64,000 nt of DNA from Nereocystis luetkeana (GCA_031213475.1 JARUPZ010000029.1:7245290-7309289); one strand, 5' to 3'; counted from the first letter of the stretch, positions 33,024-45,016 are shown. Numbers and translations are program-made. The notes: generated by a model not told the origin, from the sequence alone.

Positions 33024-36000
33024 CTGATAAAATTGTGAAGCGTTTCCAAAGTACAACGTCGAAGAGTCATGGTCGGACATGCCTGCGCACATGGCAGGAC
33101 AGAGAGGACGGATCCACTTCTGTACGAAGGGTACGTATTGCAGTCGCACAGTGCGATTTACCTGTAGTAGGATACCTGAAAGCACTACTTATCAAGATCG
33201 TAGAGTGCTACACACCTGGTCCAGGCCAAACTGTACTTCGAAGTACTACAGTCTGTACTGCTGACTGTGGCAGTTTTGGACTACTGTACTCCTGTAGTAT
33301 AGTGGCACCGTGCGTATGGTAGTGCAGTCGTATAGTGAGTGGGGTGACTCGATTCGATTTTGTGTCATTTTATAGCAAGCTGGAAAATATTTACACACTG
33401 GACTGATACGTCAAGCCACCAAAAAACCGTACGTTGGTCCAAAGTTCCCCGTCCAGTCCCCGCTTCGATGAATGTCGCACAACTCAGACAAGTCGCGATC
33501 TTAATCCTCTAGATCCTAACCTGCTGTTTTACGACGTCGTGGTGTACAGATCCAAACCCACATGAAACACGTTATACCGTAGATAGTGCAGGCTATCAAC
33601 TCGCACCCCGTGACATGAGATGGATCATACAGATCAGGAACATATCTGCTCCGAAACATCGACATCATGACGTCAGGGATCAGTTGTCTGCCCGAGGCGC
33701 GGGAGGCTTGGAAAAATGTAAACGAGGTTTGAGTGGACGAAGCAGGCGATGGGCGTTGACCAGCTCGACCCCTCACACGTATAACCAGCAAGCAAGGCCC
33801 TCATATACCACGAACCTTGCGCGTAGACGCTCAACGGAAGATGGAGATATACGTCAACGTGGCCCTCGGCTTGCTCTAAGTTCTCCATGAGCTCTAGACA
33901 CCCCGGGTCAAAAGCGTCACTTCCGGAGCAGGTTTGTTCGTACTGAACTCGTTGGTCGTGACGTGCATGTGCGCGGAAACGCGGTACATGGCCGGGCAGG
34001 CAAAGCATACGTTCGAATGAGAGATGCATATATATACGGTACCATCAACCAGGGGCCATAAACGTAGTCCAAGCGACAGAAGTAGACAGCACGTTTAGAA
34101 CTGACGGGGGGATCCTTAACCGAGTAATACCCTAGAATACCTCATCGTACACTCCTCTCACCTCTCAATGTAGGGAATTTTACGGTTTTGGTTAATAATT
34201 TACTGAACGGGATTGAGCACCTCAAGTGAGCAACAACCGCTCCGTGATACCAGTATGCATTTGCTACAGCGGTGCACCACTGTACTTGTTTGAGGACTCG
34301 CACATGGAAATATGTTGGTCGGGGGTTGCGCGAACAATTTTTTTCGGAGTCTATTTCGCGTGAGATGTTGAGCTCCTCACATGGGGGACTACGCCTACGC
34401 GTGGCATGATAACGGCACTATCGCACATACCGTTTTTTGGCCGCAGCTGAGATACAACCCGAATCCTCCCCCGTTTGTCCTCAGCAAATTTAATCCTTAT
34501 CACCCGCTGTCGGCCACGCGATGGTTCATCGAGTTCGGCCTACACATTTTTTCGAAAGCCGGGTTTGGATGCTACTGCGAGTATCGAGATATGAAATTAT
34601 TTAGGTGAGGAGCCTGTCAGGATGTTTGTAGTAGCCCCAGACGAAATAGGTGATGCGCCTGTTACTACGAGGCAAGCATGCGTCTTGAACCGCACAGTTA
34701 GAGCTCTCCTAGGGGAGGGAGGAGCCTGCGAAACCCTCGGGGCGTCCCTGCCGTACGATGCATCTGACGGGTAGTACCTTGTTGACTCGGCATCCGTGTG
34801 TTTCGAGCAAGGCGTGTACACGATGTGTTCGCTTTACCACACCGCGAGTTTTATGGCGCCGTACCGCTTACGCGCCCGACAGTTTGTCATTGAATGCCGT
34901 CTACAGGAACGACAAAGCGCCAAATTGCAGTTGTCTGGACCATGAATACATATCGCCTCGAAGCAACCGCAAGCTGCAGCTCAAACGCCCAAGAAGACAC
35001 GTATAATATTTTCACGTGAATCCCTCCATAACTGAAGCAACTCAATCCATTTCCAATGCAGCAATCAAAGGTAAGTCCGACTACGTAGGCTGACAATGCG
35101 TTTCGGATTCACTTCCGAGGTTGACACCTCGAGTGTCACATTTGCTCGTCGCATTCTTCCCCTCCAGCACCCCAGCCAGCTCCCATCGACCGCACATCGT
35201 GCCGCGACAGCGGAACCGTGATACCGTGTGTTTCGCACGGAACACAGATTGTTCCTTGTTGCGTATCACGTCACTCCCGTTGCGGCAGCTTTCACAGCTT
35301 TGAACACCCGGCAACTAGCCCTGACCATTGGCCTATCTCCAACCGGAACGCAACGCCTGACACCGGGAATGATCCTTAAATGGCCCGCAGTCGTGACAAC
35401 AATTATTTTAATTTGCCGTGAGTGGCATTTGTAGTAATCGGAGGAAGCTTGGGACAATTCGCAGCTGAGGGATCTGCCCGGTACTGGAACAGATCGACGA
35501 AAAAAGTGGCTCGGCCATACCGTTTAGGGATATTCCGACTCTTCTTGCGTCGAATAAAATATCGTCCATATGCAAGACGCCTTCATACGCACTTTACCAT
35601 TGCGTCGATTAAAATATCGTCCATATGCAAGACGCCTTCGTACGCACTTCACCAGGGTCCTGTCGACCCTTCTCGAGGGTAACCGACACTCGAGGACGCA
35701 CGCTACGTAAAGTAGGGTACACGACGCATCCTAGTGTTTTGAGGCTCTTCGCTTGAGGATCCCTCACCCCCTGGGACTCAGGCCCTAATCATGACAAAAA
35801 AACATAAAAAGGGCCACCCGATGAATGATCCCGGGGCCTACGTGAAGGTAAGTCTATGAAGAAATATGAACGACATTCCGACAGTATTGGGTGAACGAAT
35901 CCCGTCATCTAGACACCATCCTTTTGATAGCGAAAACGGGCTAGCTCTGCCGTAGAACGCGTCCGAACGTCACTGAGACTCGGCCACCATGGCACCGACC

Positions 36001-39000
36001 TTTGCGGGGATAAACCCTCAGACAATCATATTACGCAATCACGCGACTCTGGAGCAACATCAACCTGAAATATTGTTTCCGTTTTACGAGCCCGGGGAGT
36101 GTCGATCTGCCCTTAGCCAAGGAAACACGACCAGTCCATATTTGTTTCAAGAATATCATAATCAACCGTTGTGCACCACATCACACACCTGGCGAAAAAA
36201 GCCCACCTGGTATTCAATCACGTTGAGAAGGGCCTGTAGGTTGGATACGTAGAAGGTGTGCATGTAGAAAATAGCAGCCATGCCGTGGAGAAGGTCGATC
36301 GTCGCAAGAATTCCCACTCCTATAATACAGTAGTTACGGGACAGGATTAAGTTTGATGGGTGTTGATATACTGCAACATTACGAGGGGACATGCCGTCAA
36401 CCTATAGCAGAAGCCGTTGGTCGACACGACGTCGTTGGCGAATTATTTGGGTGCCAAAAATGGTCTTGTAGACCGCTCTAAAGCCTGCCGAACCCCGTAA
36501 AACGGCTTCATTAAAAAACTCAGGACGGTAGTATCATACCTGGTATCAAATTTGCAAAAATGTGAGCTTGGAGGGAGTATTCAATCTCTCGGCAGAGGTA
36601 TGTTCGTTCCTTTTTTTGTTTCAAATACACCCACAATTTGCTGCGTTCCGTGCGCGCTTCTGCGCGAGCGTGTGCAGCGAATGAACGGTCTGACCCGGCG
36701 ACTCTCCCCGACTGAATAAGTAGAACGCTGCGCCTAGTGATGTTCAACGATGCACGCTAGTAGGCGCACTTTCAGAACGAGCCCATTTCGAAAGTGTCCA
36801 AGAGCAGTCGAGCGGTGGTGGTGGGGCCCTTTCGTAGTAAGGTTTGTTGATGCAGCCTGGCGAACTAGTCGGGTAAGTTCAAGCATAGTCTTGAAAATAG
36901 AATGCAACCGGTAGCAGCTCACCAGCGGAGCTCAACTGATCAGAGACCATTGAGCCAAAAAACGTGGTACGCCTTCCGTGGGATTGCTCCGTGTTCATTC
37001 AATTTTTAACCTTGGAAAATGGGCATTTTGATTTTACCGGCGTTAGTGACACCCTTTGTGCTGCAGTCGCGGTGTTGGCAACGGAGTTTCCCGTCCAAGC
37101 GAGAAAACACGTTGACTGCGGCAAATTAACCCGCGGCCAAGTGCGATTATTGTGTGTGTCCATACTGCAGATTGTATCACAGGACAGATGTAGTCCTCTA
37201 CGAACACAAACAACGCTGAAAAAACAAAATGAACACGCCTATGTCCCCTCTTCAGTCGGATTCTTGCCGGTGCATGCTAAGGCCGGCGCAAAGGAGGTCG
37301 TCGGTCCTTGCTTGTCACTGGTGCTACAGCAGGGTGCCATGATTTTTTCACGACTGCGTTCAGCCCGCTCAGGGGATCGCCTCTGTTTTGGCACTCGGAT
37401 TTTGACTCTAGCATTTGTGTTTTGAGAGCGTAACCAACAATCCTATATATACTCCATGGCGATACATATCAAGCCTTTAGATGCGTTCTACGATAGACGG
37501 AACACATTTCCGCAAAAAAGGTATATTCTGAATGGCGGGGCTCATCAACCCCAACTCGCCGCAATTCCAATCTTGTTTCGAAAAATGACGTTTGTTTATG
37601 CTTGGGCCATGGGATTATTCAACGGGATACATTTCGATTTAAGTCAGTTTTCGGGTCAGGTATAGAGCTGGTCGACAGAGGACCCTCAGATAATTTAGGG
37701 TGAACCTCTATAGCAGAACGTGCCCCTATGGCACGGAAGCGCCTTGTGCCAGGCTGCACACATACAAATATTGAAGTTATCCCCCGGCCAAGGGGCTCTG
37801 ACCTACAGAAACAAAAAGCGCCTAAATCTGCCTCCCCCCCGTGGTCATACCATAGGGCTACCCGCCCCCCGGGCCCACCCCTGGGGTATAGCGATGCACT
37901 TGCGCTTAACCCCCCTCCCTTGCTACGTCTCGGAAGGGATGCGTGGTTAGTGGTCAAATGACTAAGGCAAGCGACAAACAGTACGCCCCCCCCCCCCCCC
38001 TCCGTCCCGGCATTGTAGGGGTGCGAGGGTCAATGGTAATACGACTACATCCATGCATAACAGTGAGTACACCCCCTCCCCTCCCCTCCCCCCCCGAGCC
38101 CCGCTCCGCCCCGCCTGAACGGTGGTTTTTCGTAGGATGCGGCTCACCCTGCATGTGAATCGCCCAGCACCTCACGGGGCTTAGTTCTTGGTGCAAGCAA
38201 TGTCGGCCCGGTCGGTGAAACGTCGACGGGTTCCGCCTCGGCACCATAAGGATGCGAAGGTCTACGGGCATATGCGTACGGCCATATGTATGATATGATT
38301 ACACCGTCTCCTCTCTGCAGCCTGCCTCACCTACTACCACTCAAATTTGGTACAGACCAGGTTGCTTAGGGCAGAGGTGGTGCAATCATATCATGCGCTC
38401 AGGGTCATTCGGCCACGTGACTGTCCTAAGGCCTTGCAGTCGTGAGTGTTTCCGTGTGTACGTTGGCTTTTCACGGTGTGCACTGCGGTGCTTTGATTGT
38501 TGTTGGACCGGTTACTCCGCTGCACCAACAGAACAGTTTTTCAAGTCGAGCGCCGAGTTTCCTACATGAGGAAAGGATAATGGGTGTAGCCTCCCCCAGC
38601 TCAAGACCAGTCCATATGCGGCTGGAAAAATGCCGCTATGCTTAACACCCCCCCCCTTCTACCTGTGGTAAATCAATAGAGAGTAGAACTCAAATAATAG
38701 ACGAATGTACAATGTACACGCAGAAATGGGATTGCTAGCAGAGACGATGAAGGTAACAGTCGAAAGTGATATGAAGGAACTTGATCTATTTGATAAAAGC
38801 GAGAGAACGATCGCTATCCTAGGAGATAGATGGTGGCCACTGGCGGCGGAACAGGAACAGGATAAGAAACCCAAACCGTTTCCACGCAAGAAATGGAATC
38901 AACGAAGTGCGCGCCTAACTATTGGAGGTGTCAATATTAGGGGTAGGAACGGTGCTTCGTCTCTGAAAGCGATGGGTGGTCGATGCTGGTCACATTACTA

Positions 39001-40717
39001 AAAGTACCTAGCAAAATCTTTGGACCCCTCCCTCCCTCTACTCAGATCGAATGAATGTAGCGGAAAAACTCGAATTTCAGCACGGGTGTATACGTAATCG
39101 AAACGCTCGACCTATTACGGGGGACCGTAGTGAATAGGACCCACGGTACACATGAAAAACTATATATTTCCTATTTACTATGGTCTCCCGTCAAAGGTGT
39201 TGGCGACCACTTTAGAGCGAGGAGTCGAAGGCAGACGCGTTGGATACTCACGGCACCGGTACGTGTTATTCACACACCATGCACGCGCTTCTGCGAGCAA
39301 CTGCCGAGAACACAGACCCTTTCGTTTGTCTCTGCTCTTACCAGCACGGAGAGAGAAGCCGTAGCAGCAGCTGAGAAGGCATATGTCCAAGCCCGGCCCC
39401 GGTGTTTGCATGTGTATTGTTCGGGCCAGGTTGAAAGCACAGACGTTGCACGGAAAGTCGCTGTTAGCTTAACATCGCGATGGGCGCAAGACATTTGAAG
39501 CACGGTGAAGTGTCTGTTTAACAGAGAGTAGTACCCCACCCGCCGGATGTTGAGCATAGCGCGCAAACGTAACGCATGGTATGTATGCGACAATGGTGTA
39601 CAGCTCCGCGAACGTGTGACACTTTCTTCGCTGTATGTGCTGAGTAGTACATAGATATTTGTCAGCATCAACCGTCTGCGCAGCACACTCTAGCAGCACC
39701 CATGCCAAGTGGTTTTCTGTGAATGTAACCAACATAACAATGGAGCGCAGACGGTATATATGTTACACCAGCTATTGGGCTCCTTTCAGACGCTGTTGCC
39801 CTTCAGCCTGTGAGAAGTAGGGTTCCCTGACTCGAGTGTACCTCGCGGGGCAATTTCGCTCGGACCCCACCCGCCAAAATTGTCCGGCATGCCGGCAAAA
39901 CATATATTCCTTAGTAGGAGTGATGGCAATCCAATTTTAGTCAATGAGCGATGGGCACACTGACCTCCGTCAGCAAGAACCGCCACAGCTGGTGACCCGT
40001 TCTCCGATAAAGGTAGCACATTTCCGCTATTTTGTTTTCTGAATGAGGGGGTTCCTTAACCTAAAAATCGTTGGAATGTCAACCTTGATTTCGAAAAAAA
40101 AACGTTTTGTAGACTCGGGCCATGGAATTATTCGCCGCGATAGATTTTGATTTTTGCTGAAGTCAGTTTTCGGAAGAGGTATGGAGCTCCTTAAGTGAGG
40201 AGCCTCAGAAAAATTAATTAGGGTGAACCTCTATCGTAGAACGCCTCCGGGGTAATGTGTCCAACCCAAAGGGCGGGCAAAGGGCGGGCAAGCTACGTCT
40301 ATCGAAAAAGGAATCGAGGCAAACGTATGAGTGCTACAAACCGCTGACGAATGGGGGAAAGCGTATGGAAACGAAATGCGATGACGGTACACTGCGCATA
40401 CTCGATGATGGTATTTGTGAAGCTCGCAAAGCTGCATGCGCGCGACACGTGCCATTTCTACGCAACACATCCGGAGCTGGCCTTGTCCTCTCGCCTGCCG
40501 CGGCGCACAACATGTTTGTACTGCCAAAAGCAGTGAGTTGTGACCTTCGCAGCAAGCAGTAGATGAACTCGATAACTCACGAATCAACGGGCCCAGCCTG
40601 CCACCACCACGACCTTCTTGCGCCATCGCTCCCACGCCTGACAGGGCCTAGCGCCGCCACTGGCTGTTCTTTGTCAGTACCACCGCTCGCCGCCGCACGT
40701 TGTGTGTAGGTCGCCAT
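32800..40717 (-). CDS. gene B: multi-exon putative membrane protein, paralogue of gene A
   Basis: This is a second spliced minus-strand gene. It is supported by exons 40581-40717, 36207-36319, 33816-33942 and 32800-33023, which match gene A in order, splice phase and, for two exons, exact length. Exon identities are about 38% where I counted them, so the duplication is old. As in gene A, at least one exon between exon 1 and the 113-nt exon is not resolved. The predicted product has a tryptophan-cluster N-terminus, several hydrophobic segments and a cysteine loop. Its function is unknown. Introns contain two MITE-C, one short MITE-B and a partial MITE-C, at places different from those in gene A, so the insertions are independent. 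The 3' end is uncertain: the last exon may splice at 32800 or read into the CAGTAY array. Confidence 0.7.
33816..33942 (-). CDS. gene B cysteine-loop exon (YEQTC...EQAEG exon)
   Basis: The exon is 127 nt, with acceptor GAGTTCAG and donor CAAG/GTTCGT. It encodes 42 residues with cysteines at positions 5 and 15 and EQAEG at 23-27, as in gene A. It ends one base into a glycine codon that the next exon completes. Confidence 0.8.
34085..34395 (+). mobile_element. partial, diverged MITE-C in a gene B intron
   Basis: GGATCCTTAACC, then AGCACCTCAAGTGAGCA, and later GAGCTCCTCACATG echo MITE-C interior landmarks. The terminal repeats are not preserved. Confidence 0.35.
35546..35654 (+). repeat. 55-bp tandem duplication
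   Basis: TGCGTCGAATAAAATATCG at 35546 is repeated at 35601 with few changes (…CCATATGCAAGACGCCTTC in both). It lies in a gene B intron. Confidence 0.85.
36207..36319 (-). CDS. gene B 113-nt hydrophobic exon (FYVS exon)
   Basis: The acceptor is CTGTATTATAG and the donor CAG/GTGGGC, with the same 113-nt length and phases as in gene A. It encodes [10 protein letters not shown], a hydrophobic centre and TFYVSN, ending in Q. The stretch is open and keeps the same residues (VGxLA, FYVS), so selection has maintained it. Confidence 0.8.
36964..37425 (+). CDS. hypothetical 153-codon ORF, doubtful
   Basis: An open + strand frame without recognisable domain lies in a gene B intron on the opposite strand. 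There is no signal peptide or membrane segment, and no match inside the window. It could be chance, because about this many long frames are expected in 64 kb. Confidence 0.15.
   Translation: MVRLPWDCSVFIQFLTLENGHFDFTGVSDTLCAAVAVLATEFPVQARKHVDCGKLTRGQVRLLCVSILQIVSQDRCSPLRTQTTLKKQNEHAYVPSSVGFLPVHAKAGAKEVVGPCLSLVLQQGAMIFSRLRSARSGDRLCFGTRILTLAFVF
37483..37720 (+). mobile_element. MITE-C copy 5, in a gene B intron
   Basis: GCGTTCTACGATAGACGG on the left, ACCTCTATAGCAGAACG on the right. The interior matches the 11750 copy (CTTGTTTCGAAAAATGACG, AGTCAGTTTTCGGGT). Confidence 0.85.
37721..38700. other. gene B intron sequence with C-rich runs
   Basis: Poly(C) runs occur at about 37985-38000 and 38075-38095. 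Several frames are low-complexity proline/glycine. No gene is seen. Confidence 0.35.
38705..39001 (+). CDS. hypothetical 98-codon ORF
   Basis: The product would be hydrophilic, with an acidic N-terminal half ([18 protein letters not shown]) and a lysine-rich end ([11 protein letters not shown]). The composition looks more protein-like than other chance frames here. It has no recognisable domain or neighbouring + strand gene and lies inside a gene B intron. It may be a remnant of a transposon protein. Confidence 0.25.
   Translation: MYNVHAEMGLLAETMKVTVESDMKELDLFDKSERTIAILGDRWWPLAAEQEQDKKPKPFPRKKWNQRSARLTIGGVNIRGRNGASSLKAMGGRCWSHY
39115..39194. mobile_element. short MITE-B copy 7, in a gene B intron
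   Basis: TTACGGGGGACCGTAGTGAA and TTTACTATGGTCTCCCGTCA are inverted ends, and TA precedes the left end. At 80 bp it has an internal deletion relative to the 105-bp copies. Confidence 0.8.
39545..39740 (-). CDS. candidate extra exon region of gene B (uncertain)
   Basis: An open minus-strand stretch includes a segment starting [16 protein letters not shown]. An AG acceptor near 39626 would leave a one-base carry-over compatible with exon 1. A GT donor follows in GGCGGGTGGGG near 39541. Weak similarity to the gene A candidate at 14524-14655 is limited to TFxxL and a hydrophobic character. Confidence 0.2.
39999..40244 (+). mobile_element. MITE-C copy 6, in the first resolved intron of gene B
   Basis: The ends are GTTCTCCGATAAAGGT and ACCTCTATCGTAGAACGC. 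This uninterrupted copy shows the intact AGCTCCTTAAGTGAGGAGCC core that serves as the empty site for the MITE-A at 30946. Confidence 0.9.
40581..40717 (-). CDS. gene B exon 1 with start codon
   Basis: The ATG is at 40717 and the donor TTC/GTGAGT at 40581, giving 45 codons plus two bases. The peptide starts [11 protein letters not shown], is basic and polar, and ends [12 protein letters not shown]. The end, the splice phase and the first intron bases match gene A, while the middle is variable and one codon shorter. A polar, probably cytoplasmic N-terminus is inferred. Confidence 0.8.
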
Positions 40718-40959
40718 AATGAACGAGTAAGTCCGGATGCTCCAGTTTAAGGCTTTGACCCGATGATGGCAGCCTCGCTAACAGAAGAGAACCTAACGTT
40801 CGCCTCCAAACCTGAAAATCGACGCCATCAATGAGTGGGGTCAAGATGAAGCAAGACGTTATGTGCGCATCCGTATGTCGCAGACGTACCGTCTTGCAAC
40901 CCGCTTGGACCTAAACACAATGGGTTACATGAAGTGAGCTATGATTGGGGTGTGGCACC
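40718..40959. other. upstream region of gene B
   Basis: Expected 5' leader and promoter. I see no convincing core promoter motif. Confidence 0.3.
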
Positions 40960-41240
40960 TTTTGGCCGAACTGTCACTGGGACTGACCGGGATCCTTAAC
41001 CCAATAGCGTTAGAGGCAGTTACTATTAATACTGAACTGTTTCTCCATATATATGCTTCTTGATGCTGCTAAGTACGTAGGCTTTGGGATTGGTTATCGA
41101 GTTGCACCTCCAAGGTTCCTGAAAATCAGCTTTTTGGGCGACCTACTCGTACTGCGATGCCTCACTAACGGTATAGAGCTCTCCAAGCAAGGAACCTCAG
41201 GAATCAAAGCGTGCTACGCCGGATGCATTCTACGACAGGG
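40960..41240 (+). mobile_element. diverged MITE-C copy 7
   Basis: GGATCCTTAACCCAAT, then AAATCAGCTTTTTGGG, ATAGAGCTCTCCAAGCAAGG and AACCTCAGGAATC follow the MITE-C interior order. The terminal repeats are hard to recognise. Confidence 0.5.
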
Positions 41241-42282
41241 GTCTACCCTAATTTTCCCCCGGCTTCGCGACTGAGGAGCCACATCCGCCACCCACAGTTT
41301 AGAATCAACAAAAACTGGAAGTGCCGCCCGATTGGTCGACAATCCTCAGGCCTAAGTGTCAAAAGACTCAACTGAATACCAATCCAGCGACGTTAGGTTC
41401 AGATCCTCGGCTAGGGACCCTCGTCAGTCAGAATGAATTAGGCCCAAAAGTGGTACCTCTATGGCATCACGCGCCTAGGTCCACTGCAACACCAAATCAC
41501 CTGCTCGTTATGCAAGAGGTGGATAACAGGAGAAAGCGCGGGGAAGGGGAGAATGTCAGCGAGCGCGTTGAACGTTCCGACTGAAGGGGGCGGGGGAGGG
41601 GTACCTTGTGCTGCGATCGCAATCTACCCTATTCACGTCTAAGGGCCTCTGAAGACCCAGCGTCTGTCCTTAATATTCATGCCACAGAGATACCTGGATT
41701 GCGTACGACGTGTTTGTTTAGTCACGTTACGTGGTGGCGGCCATCTCTCTTCATCGGTGATGATGTACGAAGTAGCTATACTCCTGCGCGTGAGGTCAAG
41801 TATGTAAGCGTTTTTTGCAAGCAGATCGTGCTACTTGCTTGCAACCTCAAGTACACGAAAACACCTCGTGGGTCGTTCTGACTGCTTACTACTGTCACCA
41901 GGCGCACCCGACGCCCTCACACCCCCCATCATAAGCACCCCTCAATTTCGCGGGCTGCAGGGGCCTGTGAAGACTTGTAGCCGTCCGCAAGTGAAGTGCA
42001 ACCGCTCAGGTGGGGTTTGTTTTGGGTCTCATTTCGGGCACCCCAAAGTTCGACCAATTTCGGCCACCGCAGCACCTCTCAGTCGAGGTGTAGGCCTCTG
42101 TTGAGAACCTGCGGGAGAGCAATCTCGAGACTAACAGAAGCTGTTGTGATGAAGCTCTTTCAAGTCACGGTCGCTCTCAGGTAAGTACGAGACAGCCGAA
42201 GTCCTAAACGCAGCTTGCTACGTAACATTGTGATGTTTTTTTTCCTGTTCCGATAAAACACCCACCACCTGGTTCAGCTTAA
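41241..42282. other. no recognisable gene
   Basis: Short frames only, with no domain or repeat recognised. Confidence 0.3.
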
Positions 42283-42370
42283 CCCTCTTATCACCGCACT
42301 TCCATTTTGGGGACAATTCACTCTAATTATAAGTAGTTTGTCCCCGAAACGGGACTGGGGTCCTAAAACA
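42283..42370 (+). mobile_element. MITE-A copy 7
   Basis: TTAA at 42279-42282 precedes CCCTCTTATCACCGCAC. The right arm is TTTGTCCCCGAAACGGGAC. The right end is damaged. Confidence 0.8.
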
Positions 42371-43689
42371 ATACTTCCGTTTCCTTCGCTGCCTCGGCAA
42401 GGAATGCTGCGAGGCATGCCCTATCAGGCTAATAGCGAGTGGGGTAGGTCTTTCTGGCGGGTATAAGGCCGGACTCACCCTCAAGGAGTGATGCCTTCTT
42501 GCTGCTGCCTGTGGCCGCGAGGCTCAGGCGGCAGTAGAGTTGGGTCGTACGTGGTGCGTCAGGCACGGAGACCTACGATTCGCGCGTCTTTTTTAGGCAG
42601 CTGCGGCAGAGCAGCAATGCTCAATCGGAGTGTCCGTGCGCGGATGCAGGCGCCACCACAGGCCACACTACGGCACAGTCTATTGCGCCGGTAGGAGGCT
42701 GGATTCGACGACGAGGGAGGAGGGAGACTGAGCGTCGACGTGCGGGGAAGAGACGGATTGACCTCCCCCTGCGCGAGAATTTTATTTTTCAGATCAGAAC
42801 CGCAAGTGCGAGGAGCATTTTGTTTTTCAGGATGACGGAGAAAGGGAATCGACTGGAAGGGAATGGCAACGAGTGCACGCGCAAAGGAGCGGGTGGATTG
42901 GGCCAATGTGGTGAGGCAGCCATGAAGAGCGGCAGAAAGACGGTGCACGGAGACCCATGATCTGCGCGCACACTATCATCACGAGAGAAGCAGTCATAGT
43001 TTGTTTTTTCCTGGTTTTGTTTTTCACGAGGCAGAATAGTATCTACCGGTACTTGCTATTAACGTCGTCATTGGTCTTGGTCGTTTAACGAGTTGCATAC
43101 CCTTCATGGGGAATAACCTACGCAATTATCAGGGACGTGGTATCATAACTGTGCTGCACCTTTTTGTATCTGACAGTCCAGGAAGAGATGGCGATCGTCG
43201 ATATTCGTGTGGTAGTAAGGTTCGATTGCTCCTTTTTTCACTGCATATCCGCGAGTCTTCACTCTGACAGCACTCCAGATAGCAGGCAGGTGTGTTCCTC
43301 TTTCGTTTTCACGACTACCGTGCGTTTCGTACGGTGCAGGCAGCACTTCAGACAGCATCCGCTGTAGTCAGCAGCCACGAGTTGGTTAGAGGTGGGAACG
43401 CGGGTACTCTATGTTATACCAGGTAGTTGAGAGGATATACCCGCGGCCATGCTATTAATAGTTCAGGTTGCACATTGGTTTTAGCTCGTGTGCGCTTTCT
43501 TCGTCTCGTGTATTTTGAGGCAGCCGAATTTTCGATTTTTTTCGTTTTTTTCGGATCTTCCTAGGGCTCCAGCACCTTTGTGTGACCACGGACTCCTTCG
43601 TCAGAGAGTAAATGTGAGAACAACAACATGGGTTAAAGCCACCGGAAACCCGGGGACCAGGAGACGCCAGAGACCAAGCGTGGCCTCCA
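42371..43689. other. no recognisable gene
   Basis: A TACCAGGTA is at 43417 and a TATTAATA at 43452. The stretch from about 43570 to 43640 (GTGACCACGGACTCC, GTGAGAACAACAAC) is a diverged, reversed RepE end. No gene is seen. Confidence 0.35.
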
Positions 43690-43782
43690 CCTTTTTTGAA
43701 CTGCAGTCCCGTTTGGGGACGAATCCTCTCGAAATTCAAATAGTTTGTCCGCTAAACGGCACTGCAGTGAGTGCTAAAAGGG
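43690..43782 (+). mobile_element. MITE-A copy 8
   Basis: The arms CTGCAGTCCCGTTTGGGGAC and GTTTGTCCGCTAAACGGCAC are inverted; the ends are CCTTTTTTG and CTAAAAGGG followed by TCAA. Confidence 0.75.
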
Positions 43783-43786
43783 TCAA

Positions 43787-43874
43787 CCTTTAAGGTCCGC
43801 AGCTCCGGTTTCGGGACAAAGTCACTCAGGTTGTAAGCAGCCTGTCCCCACAACAGGACTGCAGTATTCGAAGA
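43787..43874 (+). mobile_element. MITE-A copy 9, adjacent to copy 8
   Basis: CGCAGCTCCGGTTTCGGGAC and CCTGTCCCCACAACAGGAC are inverted arms. Only four bases separate it from copy 8, so the two sit head to tail at what was probably one TTAA. Confidence 0.7.
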
Positions 43875-44091
43875 GACGAGAAACACGTTACAATCTGTTT
43901 GCGTTCTCGACAGTTGGAGGCATTTGAAATTGAAAGTCTGGACACGGAGACTGGAACCCCCGACGTCAACCTTACTCAGCAGTCCTCGTTCAGTTGGTCA
44001 ACTGCGAGACCACCGGGGCGACTGGCATAGGCTTTGGAACTATCAATACGAAACTATCAATAGTACCCTACTGTTAGTAGTAGTGACAACT

Positions 44092-44330
<239 letters not shown>

Positions 44331-44430
44331 TGTAGTTGATCCGCTCAAACATATTAGACCTCTTCTTGACTGCTGTTGTCTTTGTGTTCGTCATACTTTA
44401 CCTCGTGCTTAGCGAGGGAATCTTCCACTA

Positions 44431-44466
44431 TCACGGGGGGCATAGAAAATAGATACCAGGTAAAGA
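44431..44466 (+). mobile_element. solitary MITE-B end, copy 8
   Basis: TA then TCACGGGGGGCATAGAAAAT, broken after about 25 bp at ATACCAGGTA. The other end is missing. Confidence 0.6.
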
Positions 44467-44932
44467 TATACGGAGGCGTTGTGTCACTATATTCGTGAAA
44501 TTCTCCAGAAGTAAAAATATCAAGTTCGTTAACATTTCAATATTTGTGTGGAAAAAAAAAACAGGAAAATATGGAAGATAGAAAAATTGCGCGAAAAAAA
44601 TGTCGAAAACTTGGAAAAAAAGCTCTATGATGAGAATTTTAGTGTGTGTGTTCGTTATTTCTTTATCCGTTGACATCCAGCACAACCAGTGTCCGTGCCG
44701 ATTCTTCAATCCTAGAAGAGATACGAGTTATGTGGTCACAAATGGACGCCACAGCAATACTACGTTGCCACGTCCCAGGTATGCAGTAAGCACAGCAGCA
44801 GTGGGCAATGCAATGCCATGTCGTCATGGTTAATACGACAGGCTCGACATACACATTCTATGAACAAGAGAAACGGAAAGAAACAAAACAAAGAGAAAAC
44901 TAAAACAGAACGTGGGAGTGTGGTAAGCTTAA

Positions 44933-45016
44933 TTTTAGTACCGCAGTCCCGTTTCGGGGACAAACTACTTAAAATTTGAGTGGATTGTCCCCAAAGCGGT
45001 ACTGCGGTTCTGAAAT
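44933..45016 (+). mobile_element. MITE-A copy 10, nested in RepD
   Basis: TTAA at 44929-44932, arms GTACCGCAGTCCCGTTTCGG and CCCAAAGCGGTACTGCGG. The outer ends are eroded. Confidence 0.8.

Noticed and set aside
40256..40562. A + strand gene of 101 codons near gene B exon 1
   Set aside because: No domain, no matching sequence in gene A, and it overlaps gene B's first intron on the opposite strand.
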